Shown here: positions 45,184 through 53,262 of the stretch, piece after piece
Layout of the letters: the number at the start of each line of letters is the position of its first letter
How positions within the stretch are numbered: position 1 is the first letter of the stretch
Source: Desulfovibrio desulfuricans
GTDB taxonomy: Bacteria > Desulfobacterota > Desulfovibrionia > Desulfovibrionales > Desulfovibrionaceae
Direction of reading: 5' to 3'
NCBI RefSeq assembly: GCF_004801255.1
Contig: NZ_CP036295.1
Span: 2,814,001 to 2,878,000 of the forward strand
DNA: 64,000 bases
Made by a program: the position numbers and the translations under genes
Notes under the pieces: model-generated
Databases searched by the model: none
Told to the model about the DNA's origin: nothing
The model's input: only the letters and a program-made list of their open reading frames with translations

Positions 45184-46929
45184 ATGACGACCACCTGCCC
45201 CGCAGGAAACAGCGGCACAAACGGCAACGCCCATGGGGATGCGGGCTGCACCCTGGTCATCAATCTGACGCGGTTTGGCGATCTGCTGCAGTGTCAGCCC
45301 CTTATTGAAGATTTGCATCAGCAGGGCCAGCGGGTGCACCTGGTATGCCTGGACAACTTTTCCAGCGCCCTGCCCTTGATGCGCCATGTGGAACGGGCCT
45401 GGCCGCTGCACGGCGCACGCCTCATGGCCGACATGGACAGGGACTGGCGCACCGCCGCCGCCCGGCTGCTGCAATATGCCCGCGCCATCAGGGCGGACGC
45501 GGCCCCCGATTGCGTTGTAAACCTTACCACCACCTTGCCCGCGCGCCTGCTGGCCGGACTGCTGGCTGGCGACAGCGCCGAGCTGCGCGGCTTTGCCCTT
45601 GATGCCCATGGCTTTGGTCAAAATCTCGGCATCTGGTCCACATTTCTCAACAGCGCGACCGCCAACCGCCTGAGCGCCCCCTTTAATCTGGTGGACATGT
45701 TCCGCATGGTGGGCGCCCCAGACGGACAAACCCGGCGGCACTCCCGCCCACGTCTGCGGCTTGCGGCCCCCCCCATGGAGGCGCAGACGGCGGCGGCAGC
45801 CATACTGGCTGCGGCTCCGCCCCAGACGCAGGGCTTTGTGGCCATGCAGCTGGGCGCCAGCGAGCAGCGGCGGCAGTGGCCCGCGCACTATTTTGCGGCG
45901 GTGGGCGACCGACTGTGGCGCGAGCGCAGGCTCTGCCCCGTGCTGCTGGGCTCGCCTGCCGAGCGGCCGCTGGCCGAGGCATACGCCCAGGCGGCGCAAG
46001 GCCCCATGCTGGACGCCGTGGGCAAAACAGACCTTACCCAGCTGGCCGCCCTGCTGCGCCGGTCACGCCTGCTGCTCACCAACGACACCGGCACCATGCA
46101 CCTTGCCGCTGGCCTTGGGGTGAGTTGCCTTGCCATTTTTCTGGCCACGGCCCAGCCCAGCGACACCGGCCCCTACCTGCCCGGCTGCTGCTGCCTCGAG
46201 CCCGCACTGCCCTGCCACCCCTGCCCTTTTGGCCGCCCTTGCCCCAACGGTCTGGCTTGCGTGGAGCACATCCGCCCGCAAAGCGTGGCCGACCTTTCCC
46301 TGGCCTGGCTGGACACTGGACGCTGGGACACCGCAGCTCTTGAAAGCATCGGGCATGAGGCCCGCGTCTGGCTGACAGAGCTGGATGAACACGATTTTAT
46401 CAGCGTGCGCTGCCTTTCGGCGCAGGCTGACGACGACCGCAGCCGCTGGCTCGCCTTGCAGAGGGTCTTTTGGCGTCAGATACTTGACGACCTGAATTCC
46501 CGATCTTCCAAGGCCGCGCAAGGGAGCCGTCAGGTTCAACCCCTGCCGCAGGCAGCCGCCGGGGTCAAGCGCACGCCCCTGCGGCAACCCGACATATGGG
46601 CCGCTGCAGGACGCGAATTTTCACCCGAATTTGCGCAGCGGCTGTTCAACACACTGGATCAGGCTGCGCAACTGTTTGACATGCTTACCCAACAGGGTTT
46701 GCTTCTGGGCAAAACACCCAAGGCCGGGCAGCTTTTTTTGCGCAACTGCGAGCGGCTGCAGGCCGTACTGGACGCCTGCCCCGAACTGCGCTCGCTGGGC
46801 GCGTTCTGGCGCGAGCTGCGGCAAGAGCGCGGAGACCGGCTGGACGACCTGCTGGCACTTACTACCCAGTTGGGGGCGCATCTTGTTTATTGGCGCGATA
46901 AATTTAAAAATGGCACGTCATTTGCTTAA
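45184..46929 (+). CDS. GT9 (heptosyltransferase-like) glycosyltransferase with C-terminal extension
   Basis: 581 residues. Residues ~20-375 form a GT9 (ADP-heptose:LPS heptosyltransferase-type) GT-B fold: LVINLTRFGDLLQCQPLI at the N-terminus, and TNDTGTMHLAAGLGVSCLAIF near 300-320, the donor-binding block, followed by a Cys-rich CHPCPFGRPCPNGLAC stretch usual in the family. A further ~200 residues of mainly helical, unknown sequence follow. Acceptor is unknown; either LPS or flagellin/flagellar glycosylation fits. It is cotranscribed with the lysozyme-like gene, and the next sigma-54 promoter overlaps its last codons. Confidence 0.85.
   Translation: MTTTCPAGNSGTNGNAHGDAGCTLVINLTRFGDLLQCQPLIEDLHQQGQRVHLVCLDNFSSALPLMRHVERAWPLHGARLMADMDRDWRTAAARLLQYARAIRADAAPDCVVNLTTTLPARLLAGLLAGDSAELRGFALDAHGFGQNLGIWSTFLNSATANRLSAPFNLVDMFRMVGAPDGQTRRHSRPRLRLAAPPMEAQTAAAAILAAAPPQTQGFVAMQLGASEQRRQWPAHYFAAVGDRLWRERRLCPVLLGSPAERPLAEAYAQAAQGPMLDAVGKTDLTQLAALLRRSRLLLTNDTGTMHLAAGLGVSCLAIFLATAQPSDTGPYLPGCCCLEPALPCHPCPFGRPCPNGLACVEHIRPQSVADLSLAWLDTGRWDTAALESIGHEARVWLTELDEHDFISVRCLSAQADDDRSRWLALQRVFWRQILDDLNSRSSKAAQGSRQVQPLPQAAAGVKRTPLRQPDIWAAAGREFSPEFAQRLFNTLDQAAQLFDMLTQQGLLLGKTPKAGQLFLRNCERLQAVLDACPELRSLGAFWRELRQERGDRLDDLLALTTQLGAHLVYWRDKFKNGTSFA
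46911..46926 (+). promoter_or_regulatory. perfect sigma-54 promoter inside the GT9 gene end
   Basis: TGGCACGTCATTTGCT matches every position of the sigma-54 consensus TGGCACG-N4-TTGCT. It sits in the last six codons of the GT9 gene, with a predicted start near 46937 and a 50-base leader before the ATG at 46987. Confidence 0.9.
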
Positions 46930-46986
46930 CCGGCAGCAGACTACATTACGGTAAAATCTTCCCTGTGGGGAGAGGAGGGGACTGGA

Positions 46987-47592
46987 ATGATCATTATAGA
47001 CGGTTCACAAAGCGAAAAAAGCATTTCTGCCTTTGCCAACCTTGAAGAACTTCTCAAGGACCTCATGCAGGAAGAAAAGATGGCCGACCGCGTCGTTACG
47101 GACGTTTTGGTAAACAACGAAGCGTTTTCCGAAATCTATCCGCACCAGGCCGAAGACATCGCCTGCTCCGAAATTTCATCCCTCGAGGTGCGCTCGGTGC
47201 CCGTGGGCGAAATGGCCGTGGACATCTCCGCCGAGATGGGCAAGGTGGCCCAGATGATGTCCCACGGGGCACGCGAAGTTGCGCGATTGTTCCGCGCCGC
47301 CTCCGACACGGACGCGCTGGAGCTGTTCCAGGACCTGCTGGATGTAACCCGCGACTTTATGGGCATGCTTGGCGAGCTGCGTTCGCGCCACACCGACGGC
47401 GCGCTGCCCGAATTTGCCCAGAAAACCGAAAAGTTCTCCAACATGCTCTCTGAAATGGGCGACGTGCTGGAAAACGAAGACTGGATCCTGCTGGCCGACC
47501 TGCTTGAATACGAATTTATTCCGCAGTGCGACGAATGGCGCAGCACAAGCGAAGTACTGCACCGGCAGGTGATCGAACACGTGGCCCAGTAG
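46987..47592 (+). CDS. acidic helical protein of unknown function, sigma-54 unit
   Basis: 201 residues, strongly acidic and predicted mostly helical, with no signal peptide, membrane helix or recognised family. A GAGG/GGGG-rich Shine-Dalgarno region precedes the ATG. The middle (about 85-150) has heptad-like hydrophobics that could form a helical bundle. It starts 50 bases from a perfect sigma-54 promoter and precedes a FliT/FlgN-like gene by 16 bases, so a role in flagellar assembly or export is inferred, not shown. Confidence 0.7.
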   Translation: MIIIDGSQSEKSISAFANLEELLKDLMQEEKMADRVVTDVLVNNEAFSEIYPHQAEDIACSEISSLEVRSVPVGEMAVDISAEMGKVAQMMSHGAREVARLFRAASDTDALELFQDLLDVTRDFMGMLGELRSRHTDGALPEFAQKTEKFSNMLSEMGDVLENEDWILLADLLEYEFIPQCDEWRSTSEVLHRQVIEHVAQ

Positions 47593-47608
47593 GGCCTCAG
47601 GAGCTCGC

Positions 47609-47932
47609 ATGAGTCAGGGCGTATGCCTTTTGGATGAGGCGCTTAACCTTGCCCGTCAGGAAATGGCGGCCCTTGAGGACGGCGCGTACGACAAGGCTGT
47701 CGAGCTTGCCGAAAGGCGAGGCGAAGTGACCAGCATGGCCTGGCACATGCTGGACGACAGTCAGGCCGAGGAATACAGGGCGCACCTGATCGAGCTGGCC
47801 CGTGTGCAGGACCAGCTTACAGAGCTTGCCACAAAGGCTCACAGCGACATCAGGGCGCAGTTGCAGCGCTCACGTCTTGAAAGCCGACGCATGCGCGGCT
47901 ACCACAGGGCGGTGGGACAAGCGCTGCAGTAA
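47609..47932 (+). CDS. small helical protein, FliT/FlgN-like export chaperone candidate
   Basis: 107 residues, all helical, with the size, acidic N-terminal helix (LLDEALNLARQEMAALEDG) and long paired helices of FliT/FlgN-type flagellar chaperones. The ALEDGAYDKAVELAERR segment and the basic C-terminus are consistent with this group. These proteins keep cap or hook-associated substrates unfolded and dock on FlhA. AGGAG lies before the ATG. Sequence identity in the group is low, so the call rests on shape and context; it follows the unknown sigma-54 gene and ends at a strong bidirectional hairpin. Confidence 0.55.
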   Translation: MSQGVCLLDEALNLARQEMAALEDGAYDKAVELAERRGEVTSMAWHMLDDSQAEEYRAHLIELARVQDQLTELATKAHSDIRAQLQRSRLESRRMRGYHRAVGQALQ

Positions 47933-47954
47933 TGCCTGTGCGTTTTAACGATCA

Positions 47955-47987
47955 GGGGCGGCGTACGCGACAGGCGTACGCCGCCCC
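47955..47987. terminator. bidirectional hairpin between convergent genes
   Basis: GGGGCGGCGTACGC (47955-47968) pairs perfectly with 47974-47987 around a five-base loop. It lies between the rightward chaperone-like gene and the leftward thiE, so it may end both transcripts. T-runs on either side are short. Confidence 0.65.
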
Positions 47988-48022
47988 AAATTGTTTGCGG
48001 CCGAGCAGCAACGTCGGGCAGG

Positions 48023-48670
48023 CTAACCTGCCAGCCCCTCGCGCATGGCCTTGCGCACCTCTTCCACTCTGGCGCGTATGTCGGGCGCGCCCACAAGCTC
48101 GCTCACCAGCGAGCAACAGCGTGCGCCGTGCCGCGCCACTTCCGCAATATTGTGCCGCTTGATGCCGCCAATGGCCACAAAGGGCAGATCGGCGTTGCGG
48201 CTTATCCAGTCCAGATATTCATAGCCCACGGGGTCCACCACGTCTTCCTTGGTATTGGTGGCAAATATGGGCCCCACGCCGATGTAGTCTGCCCCAAGAC
48301 CTCGCGCCTCGCGGGCGTGCTCCGGCATGTGGGTCGAAAGGCCGACGATCATATCCGGCCCCACAAGGCGGCGCACTTCGGGCACGGGCAGATCCTCCTG
48401 CCCCACATGCACGCCGTCGGCCCCCACCAGCATGGCGATATCAATATGGTCGTTGACGATAAAGCAGGCCCCGGCCTCGCTGGTCAGCCGCCGCAGCAGG
48501 CGGCATTCTTCAAGCATGGCCCCGGCTTTCAGTTTTTTTTCGCGGTATTGCACAATACGCACGCCCGCGCCCAGCAGGGCGGAAACGACCTCTTCAAGAG
48601 GTCTGCCCAGCGACAGGCCAGCATCGGTGATGGCGTAAATATCGGTTTCTCCCGGGAGGATCTTGGCCAT
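48023..48670 (-). CDS. thiE: thiamine-phosphate synthase
   Basis: TIM-barrel enzyme of 215 residues joining HMP diphosphate and thiazole phosphate to thiamine monophosphate. Conserved blocks are VQYREK near residue 40, FIVNDHIDIA, GADGVHVGQEDLP, DYIGVGPIFATNTK (thiazole-phosphate site) and AIGGI. AAGGAG precedes the ATG. No TPP riboswitch is visible upstream. The DUF362 gene lies 17 bases upstream on the same strand and may share its transcript, with no obvious functional link. Confidence 0.94.
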   Translation of the reverse strand: MAKILPGETDIYAITDAGLSLGRPLEEVVSALLGAGVRIVQYREKKLKAGAMLEECRLLRRLTSEAGACFIVNDHIDIAMLVGADGVHVGQEDLPVPEVRRLVGPDMIVGLSTHMPEHAREARGLGADYIGVGPIFATNTKEDVVDPVGYEYLDWISRNADLPFVAIGGIKRHNIAEVARHGARCCSLVSELVGAPDIRARVEEVRKAMREGLAG

Positions 48671-48687
48671 GACAGGCTCCTTGACAA

Positions 48688-49770
48688 TTATTTTTTAAAC
48701 GCCGCAAAAATACGGCGAAAGCAACTCTGAACAAATCTGGCCGGATGAAAAGACGTGTGCGAAAGTTCCGCAGGCAGCTCAAAACCAGCGGCGCTGAAAT
48801 CCGTCGGGGCCTGCAGGGGAAACGCCGCCTGCGCGCCCGCCGCCGCACTGCCCCAGGCCTTGCGCCGACACAGGGCCGCCCCCAGCGGCACGTCCTGCGG
48901 CGCGAGGCCTAGCACCGCATACAGGGCTTCGTCCAGGGCCACGGCGGAGGCGCTGGCCCCAAGCAGACCCAGCGCAAAGGGCTTGCCGTTGCTCGGCCCT
49001 GTGACGTGCATGGCCGTGATGCCGTCGGCCACGGCGGCCACCGGCGGCAGCGCCGCCCACAGCGCGGCAAGGCAGTCGGCAAAAAACCGGGGGTCGCGCC
49101 CCTCGCGGGCGTGCGCCACCGCCTTGTGCAGGCCGCGCACGCAGCCAAAGCAGTTTTTTACCGAGAGCGTCGCCAACATCTGGGCGTGCGCCTTGACCCT
49201 GGGCACGGACACAATAACGTCGCTCTCCATGGCTAGGCGGGCCACATGAAAACGCGCGCCGCCCGCCTGCAGGCCCGCCTTGAGCGCAGCCTCCCCCTCA
49301 AGGGGCAGGGGCACGGGCAGGGCGGGGCCGACCTCTTCCACCGCAAGGCCCAGAGGGCGCAAGGCGGCCTCAAGCCCCACGGCGCGGGCCACGGAGCAGG
49401 CGCGCCCAAAACCCGGCGAATCAGCCACGCGCACCTTTGCGCCGTGGTCGAGCAACCACGCGCAGACAGCGGCCACAACCCCGGGCGAGGTGCAGGCAAG
49501 GGGCTTGGCCAGCAGCAGGTTGGGCTTGACCAGCACGCGCGCGCCTGGACGCAGCGGGCAGTATGCCGACAGCCCGGCAGCGTCCAGCACCTGTCCCACG
49601 GCCTGCCGCAGGTCTTGCCCCGGCGTCTGGTTCGAGGTCTGGCCACAAATCCGGGCGGCATCCGGCAACACATAGGCCGCCCGACGCAGCAGGGCCACCG
49701 GCAGCGTATCAGATTGAAGCCCCCGACTGCCTGCAGATTCCGGGGCCAGCATGTCCATGCCTGTTTTCAT
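48688..49770 (-). CDS. DUF362 domain protein
   Basis: 360 residues with the DUF362 fold: ARVLVKPNLLLAKP near 80-93, VRVADSPG-like and VPRVKAHAQMLATLSVKNCFGC blocks are characteristic. Many family members carry a ferredoxin domain; this one does not, and only scattered cysteines are present. Function of the family is not established. The N-terminus is uncertain: ATG codons at positions 1, 5 and 7 are all possible and none has a good Shine-Dalgarno. It is divergent from the MscS gene, with thiE downstream. Confidence 0.8.
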   Translation of the reverse strand: MKTGMDMLAPESAGSRGLQSDTLPVALLRRAAYVLPDAARICGQTSNQTPGQDLRQAVGQVLDAAGLSAYCPLRPGARVLVKPNLLLAKPLACTSPGVVAAVCAWLLDHGAKVRVADSPGFGRACSVARAVGLEAALRPLGLAVEEVGPALPVPLPLEGEAALKAGLQAGGARFHVARLAMESDVIVSVPRVKAHAQMLATLSVKNCFGCVRGLHKAVAHAREGRDPRFFADCLAALWAALPPVAAVADGITAMHVTGPSNGKPFALGLLGASASAVALDEALYAVLGLAPQDVPLGAALCRRKAWGSAAAGAQAAFPLQAPTDFSAAGFELPAELSHTSFHPARFVQSCFRRIFAAFKK

Positions 49771-49889
49771 GCCCTAATTATGCAGTCCCGCCATGGCATT
49801 GTAAAGACCGCGCTCTTTTCAAACGGAGCGTCTTGACGTATGGAAGGGCATCTACCAATCCGATACAACAGATGTACTCTGAGGATTCC

Positions 49890-52673
49890 ATGCACGCACC
49901 CAAACAGCTGCTCTTTGCCCTTTTATTGACCCTGTGCTGTGCCCTGGCCTCTCCCGCCGTGTATGCGGCGGAAACGACCCCCGCCGCCAAACAGGACGCG
50001 CCCAAGTCTGACGCGGGCAAGGCCGACGCCGCCAAGGCGGACACGGCAAAGTCCGATGCCCCCAAACCCGACGCGGCAAAACCGGATACGCCCAAGGCCG
50101 ACGCCCCCAAGGCGGATACGGCCAAATCGGACGCCGGCAAAACAGACGCCAAAAAAGATTCGGCCAAAGCCGACAAACAGGATAAATCCTCCGCCAAGGC
50201 CGACGCCAAGGCTGATGCCAAAACCGACGAAAAGGCGGTCGAGCCCAAGGACGGCGAAGCGCCCATCCCCACCCTGCCCCTGCGCGACCCGTGGGAGATG
50301 GTCTGGAGCGGCCAGAAGACCCTGCTCGACGAGATCACCCAAAAGGCCACCGTCATGGGCGATACCTTTGTCCAGCGCTCCACAAACCTGAGCGAAAAGG
50401 TTCAGCCTTTCATGGAAGAGGCCCGGCGGCTGCTGGTGCTGCTCAACACCTACAAGAACTGGCCCAACCCCGTTGAGGCCGTGAGCCGACGCATCACCTC
50501 CACAGTGCTTGACCTGCGCAAGGTGCTTGACCCTGTCATGGGGGCGCGCACAGAAGTACAGGCACTGCTTGAACGGGTGGGATACCTGGCCGACAGCATG
50601 CCCGAAGACCTGCACGACGGAAGCCTGAGCCCCGAAATGCAGGAGTACGCCAAAACCCTCGTGCTCACCCGCCTGCGCCTCACCGCAGTGATGGCGCAGT
50701 ACGATTCGGCCCTTGCCCCGGCGCTGGCCCTGATCAAGCGCCTGGAAAAAATGCAGGAAGAAATCAACGCCCAGATCCCCCTGCTATGGAAAAACTATTA
50801 CCTGCAAAGCCCGGTCCCCTGGCTCAGCCCCGATGCCTGGGCCGATTTTGGGCGGCAGATGCACAACTCGGTGCAGGGCATGATCCTGCGCCTGCCTGTT
50901 GAAATTCCCGTTACGGCGGAGCGCTGGGGCACGGCTTTGCTGCGCTTTGTCGTCTGTCTGCTGCTTACGGGCGTGCTTACCACACTGCTCTACCGCCGCT
51001 GGGCCTCGCACGATACCGTGAGCGGCACCGTACGGCACATCTTTCGCGTCAGCCTGCCCTGGCTGTGCGTGGGGCTGGCGCTGCTTGGCAGCTCGCTTTC
51101 GGCGTCGGGCGAATTTTTCCGCCTGTTTCTGGCGCTCGGCAACCTGTGCCTCATTGTGGCCCAGATACACCTGGCCTGGGACCTCCGCCTGCTCAAATAC
51201 CCCGAGGTACAGCAGCAAAAACCGCCTTTCTGGATACTCATACAGCCAACCCTGTGCTCGTATGTGCTGCTCTACCTGCCGCTCACCAAGCCGCTGGTGC
51301 TGGTCATCTGGCTGGGCATTGTCATTGCCTCCATTGTGCGGCAGCACCGCAGGCCCAAGCTCGACCTCGGCCCCTTGCACGTGGAAACCAGCGTGCTTGA
51401 ATGCGAGCCCATGGTTCTGTGGATATGTCTTGTGCTGACCCTTGGCGGGCTGCACATCTACAGCATGGTGCTGTACCTGCTGTTTGTTTCGTGCTCGCTG
51501 GCCCTGCAGCTCTGCCTGGGCGGCATGGCGCTGGTCAGCAGCCTCAACGACAGGCTGCCGCAGGAAGGCGTACGCGCCGCCCTGGCCCACCTTGCCGTGG
51601 CGCTCTCCGCCCCGGTGGTGCTGGTGGCGGCCATTGTGGGCGTTTCGCAATGGGTGGGCACGCTGCCCGGCGGCATGTACCTGCTGCAGCACTACGTACT
51701 GCGCGGCGTCAACGTGGGCGCGACGCAGTTCAACATTGTGCACCTGTTGCTCATCATCACCATGTTTTACCTCACGCGCACGGCCGTGGCCATGGGCTCG
51801 CGCTTTCTGGCCCGTCTGCCCAAGCAGGGCCTGGCCATCGACTCCACGCTCATCCCGCCCATGCAGACGGCCTTCACCTATGCCCTGTGGTGCTGTTTCG
51901 GCCTGTTTGTGCTGCGGGCCCTGGGCATGGAGCTGAGCAACCTTGCCATGGTTGCCGGCGGCCTTTCCGTCGGCATCGGTTTTGGCATGCAGACCATCGT
52001 CAACAACTTTCTGTCTGGTCTGATACTTATCTTCAGCCGCACCTTGCAGGCGGGCGACGTGGTCGAGGTGGGCGGCACGCAGGGACGCGTGCGCAAAATC
52101 AGCGTGCGCGCCACCATGGTTGAAACCTTTGACAACGCCCTGATCATCGTCCCCAACTCCGAATTTGTAGCCAGCCGCCTGATCAACTGGACGCGCAACA
52201 GCCGCACGGTGCGCAGGGAGATCAAGGTGGGCGTGGCCTACGGCTCGGACGCCGACCAGGTCATGAAGATTCTGCTGGCCATGGCCAACGCCAACAGCAA
52301 CGTGCTCAAGTACCCGCCGCCGAGCGTGGCCTTTGCCGACTTTGGAGCCAGCACGCTCGACTTCAGCCTGAAGTTCTGGGTGCGCGATTACGACGTGGCG
52401 GTTTCCACCGCGTCGGACATCCGGGTCGAGATAGAAAGGGAGTTCCGCGAGCAGCACATCGACATTGCCTTTCCGCAGCTTGATGTGAACATCAAGGAGC
52501 TGCCGCCGAGCGCCAAGGCTCCCCTGCCTTCGGCCGAGCCGCGCGCCAGCAAACGCCGCGCGCCGCGCCGCCCCCGCAGGGTGCTGCCAGCAGCGGCAAA
52601 AAGCAGCAAGCCGGGCGACAAAAACGCCCCCGCCGCAACCCCCGACGACGGGGACGACGACGAAAACAGCTAA
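49890..52673 (+). CDS. large mechanosensitive channel, MscS family (MscK-like)
   Basis: 927 residues. A signal peptide (to about residue 27) is followed by a Lys/Asp/Ala repeat region (about 37-115), then a helical periplasmic domain (to about 350), roughly eleven membrane helices, and the MscS core near 685-800. The pore helix GGLSVGIGFGMQTIVNNFLSG and the beta domain with TLQAGDVVEVGGTQGRV and VPNSEF are diagnostic. The channel would open under hypo-osmotic membrane tension. The longest frame extends 109 codons upstream, but that part reads as DUF362 antisense; ATG 49890 begins the signal peptide. The C-terminal tail is Arg/Pro rich. Confidence 0.9.
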   Translation: MHAPKQLLFALLLTLCCALASPAVYAAETTPAAKQDAPKSDAGKADAAKADTAKSDAPKPDAAKPDTPKADAPKADTAKSDAGKTDAKKDSAKADKQDKSSAKADAKADAKTDEKAVEPKDGEAPIPTLPLRDPWEMVWSGQKTLLDEITQKATVMGDTFVQRSTNLSEKVQPFMEEARRLLVLLNTYKNWPNPVEAVSRRITSTVLDLRKVLDPVMGARTEVQALLERVGYLADSMPEDLHDGSLSPEMQEYAKTLVLTRLRLTAVMAQYDSALAPALALIKRLEKMQEEINAQIPLLWKNYYLQSPVPWLSPDAWADFGRQMHNSVQGMILRLPVEIPVTAERWGTALLRFVVCLLLTGVLTTLLYRRWASHDTVSGTVRHIFRVSLPWLCVGLALLGSSLSASGEFFRLFLALGNLCLIVAQIHLAWDLRLLKYPEVQQQKPPFWILIQPTLCSYVLLYLPLTKPLVLVIWLGIVIASIVRQHRRPKLDLGPLHVETSVLECEPMVLWICLVLTLGGLHIYSMVLYLLFVSCSLALQLCLGGMALVSSLNDRLPQEGVRAALAHLAVALSAPVVLVAAIVGVSQWVGTLPGGMYLLQHYVLRGVNVGATQFNIVHLLLIITMFYLTRTAVAMGSRFLARLPKQGLAIDSTLIPPMQTAFTYALWCCFGLFVLRALGMELSNLAMVAGGLSVGIGFGMQTIVNNFLSGLILIFSRTLQAGDVVEVGGTQGRVRKISVRATMVETFDNALIIVPNSEFVASRLINWTRNSRTVRREIKVGVAYGSDADQVMKILLAMANANSNVLKYPPPSVAFADFGASTLDFSLKFWVRDYDVAVSTASDIRVEIEREFREQHIDIAFPQLDVNIKELPPSAKAPLPSAEPRASKRRAPRRPRRVLPAAAKSSKPGDKNAPAATPDDGDDDENS
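49998..50235 (+). repeat. 15-nt coding repeats in the channel N-terminus
   Basis: About fifteen imperfect copies of a five-codon unit read Lys-(Ala/Ser/Pro)-Asp-(Ala/Thr)-(Ala/Gly/Pro/Lys), such as KADAA, KADTA, KSDAP, KPDAA. The region is a charged, probably unfolded periplasmic linker between signal peptide and folded domain, and may vary in length between strains. Confidence 0.8.
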
Positions 52674-52808
52674 GCGCTCCCGCGCCGGTAATCGTCGCAG
52701 CAATGCCCGGTTACGGCGCGGGCGTTGCCGGACGGGCCCATTACGCAAAGATGCCTCCGCAGCACCGCTCTAACCGGCGCACCTGCGCCTTCACCACAGG
52801 AGAACACC

Positions 52809-53156
52809 ATGATCAACCGCGCAAACGACCTGGAATGCTTTGAAAAAGAACTTTTTGGCGGGCCGGGCGCTGTCCACTTTACCAAGATCGTCAACGAAAA
52901 CGGTCTGGCGGGCAAAGGTCGCCTGTTCAACATCGGAACCCTAAAACCCGGCTGTGCCGTGGGCAACCACAAGCACAACGGCGAAATTGAAATATACTAC
53001 ATTCTTGAAGGCGAAGGCCTGTACAACGACAACGGCGTCGAAGCCCCCGTCAAGGCGGGCGACGTGACCGTGTGCAACGACGGCGAGAGCCATGCGCTTT
53101 TGAATACCGGTTCCACAGACCTCAAGATGGTCGCGCTGATCCTGTTCACCAAGTAG
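52809..53156 (+). CDS. small cupin-domain protein
   Basis: Single cupin of 115 residues. GNHKHNGEIEIYYILEGEG carries motif 1 with two His and Glu as metal ligands, and GDVTVCNDGESHALLN carries motif 2 with the last His. Such small cupins include sugar isomerases, dioxygenases and sensors, so the reaction cannot be named. The start at 52809 follows AGGAG; the longest frame adds 28 unlikely residues. It stands alone with a strong terminator. Confidence 0.85.
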   Translation: MINRANDLECFEKELFGGPGAVHFTKIVNENGLAGKGRLFNIGTLKPGCAVGNHKHNGEIEIYYILEGEGLYNDNGVEAPVKAGDVTVCNDGESHALLNTGSTDLKMVALILFTK

Positions 53157-53178
53157 CGAGCCCCACGATAATACGCGG

Positions 53179-53215
53179 CAAGGCCCCTCCAGACGGAGGG
53201 GCCTTGTTTTTTTTT
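53179..53215 (+). terminator. terminator after the cupin gene
   Basis: A perfect 12-bp stem (53179-53190 with 53195-53206), four-base loop, then nine T. The strongest classical terminator in the window. Confidence 0.95.
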
Positions 53216-53262
53216 GGGGGGGATGCCTGCGGGCAACCCTCATGAATGCTGCCGCAGCGGCG

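Noticed and set aside
48671..48687. TPP riboswitch before thiE
   Set aside because: Only 17 bases separate thiE from the upstream gene, and no THI-box-like sequence is visible there or before the DUF362 start.
49998..50235. Short regular repeats considered as a CRISPR or regulatory array
   Set aside because: Units are in frame, 15 nt long without spacers, and encode a Lys/Asp/Ala linker.
50784..52748. 654-codon open frame on the minus strand
   Set aside because: Antisense to the MscS channel, rich in His, Gln and Arg, with no start signal or domain.
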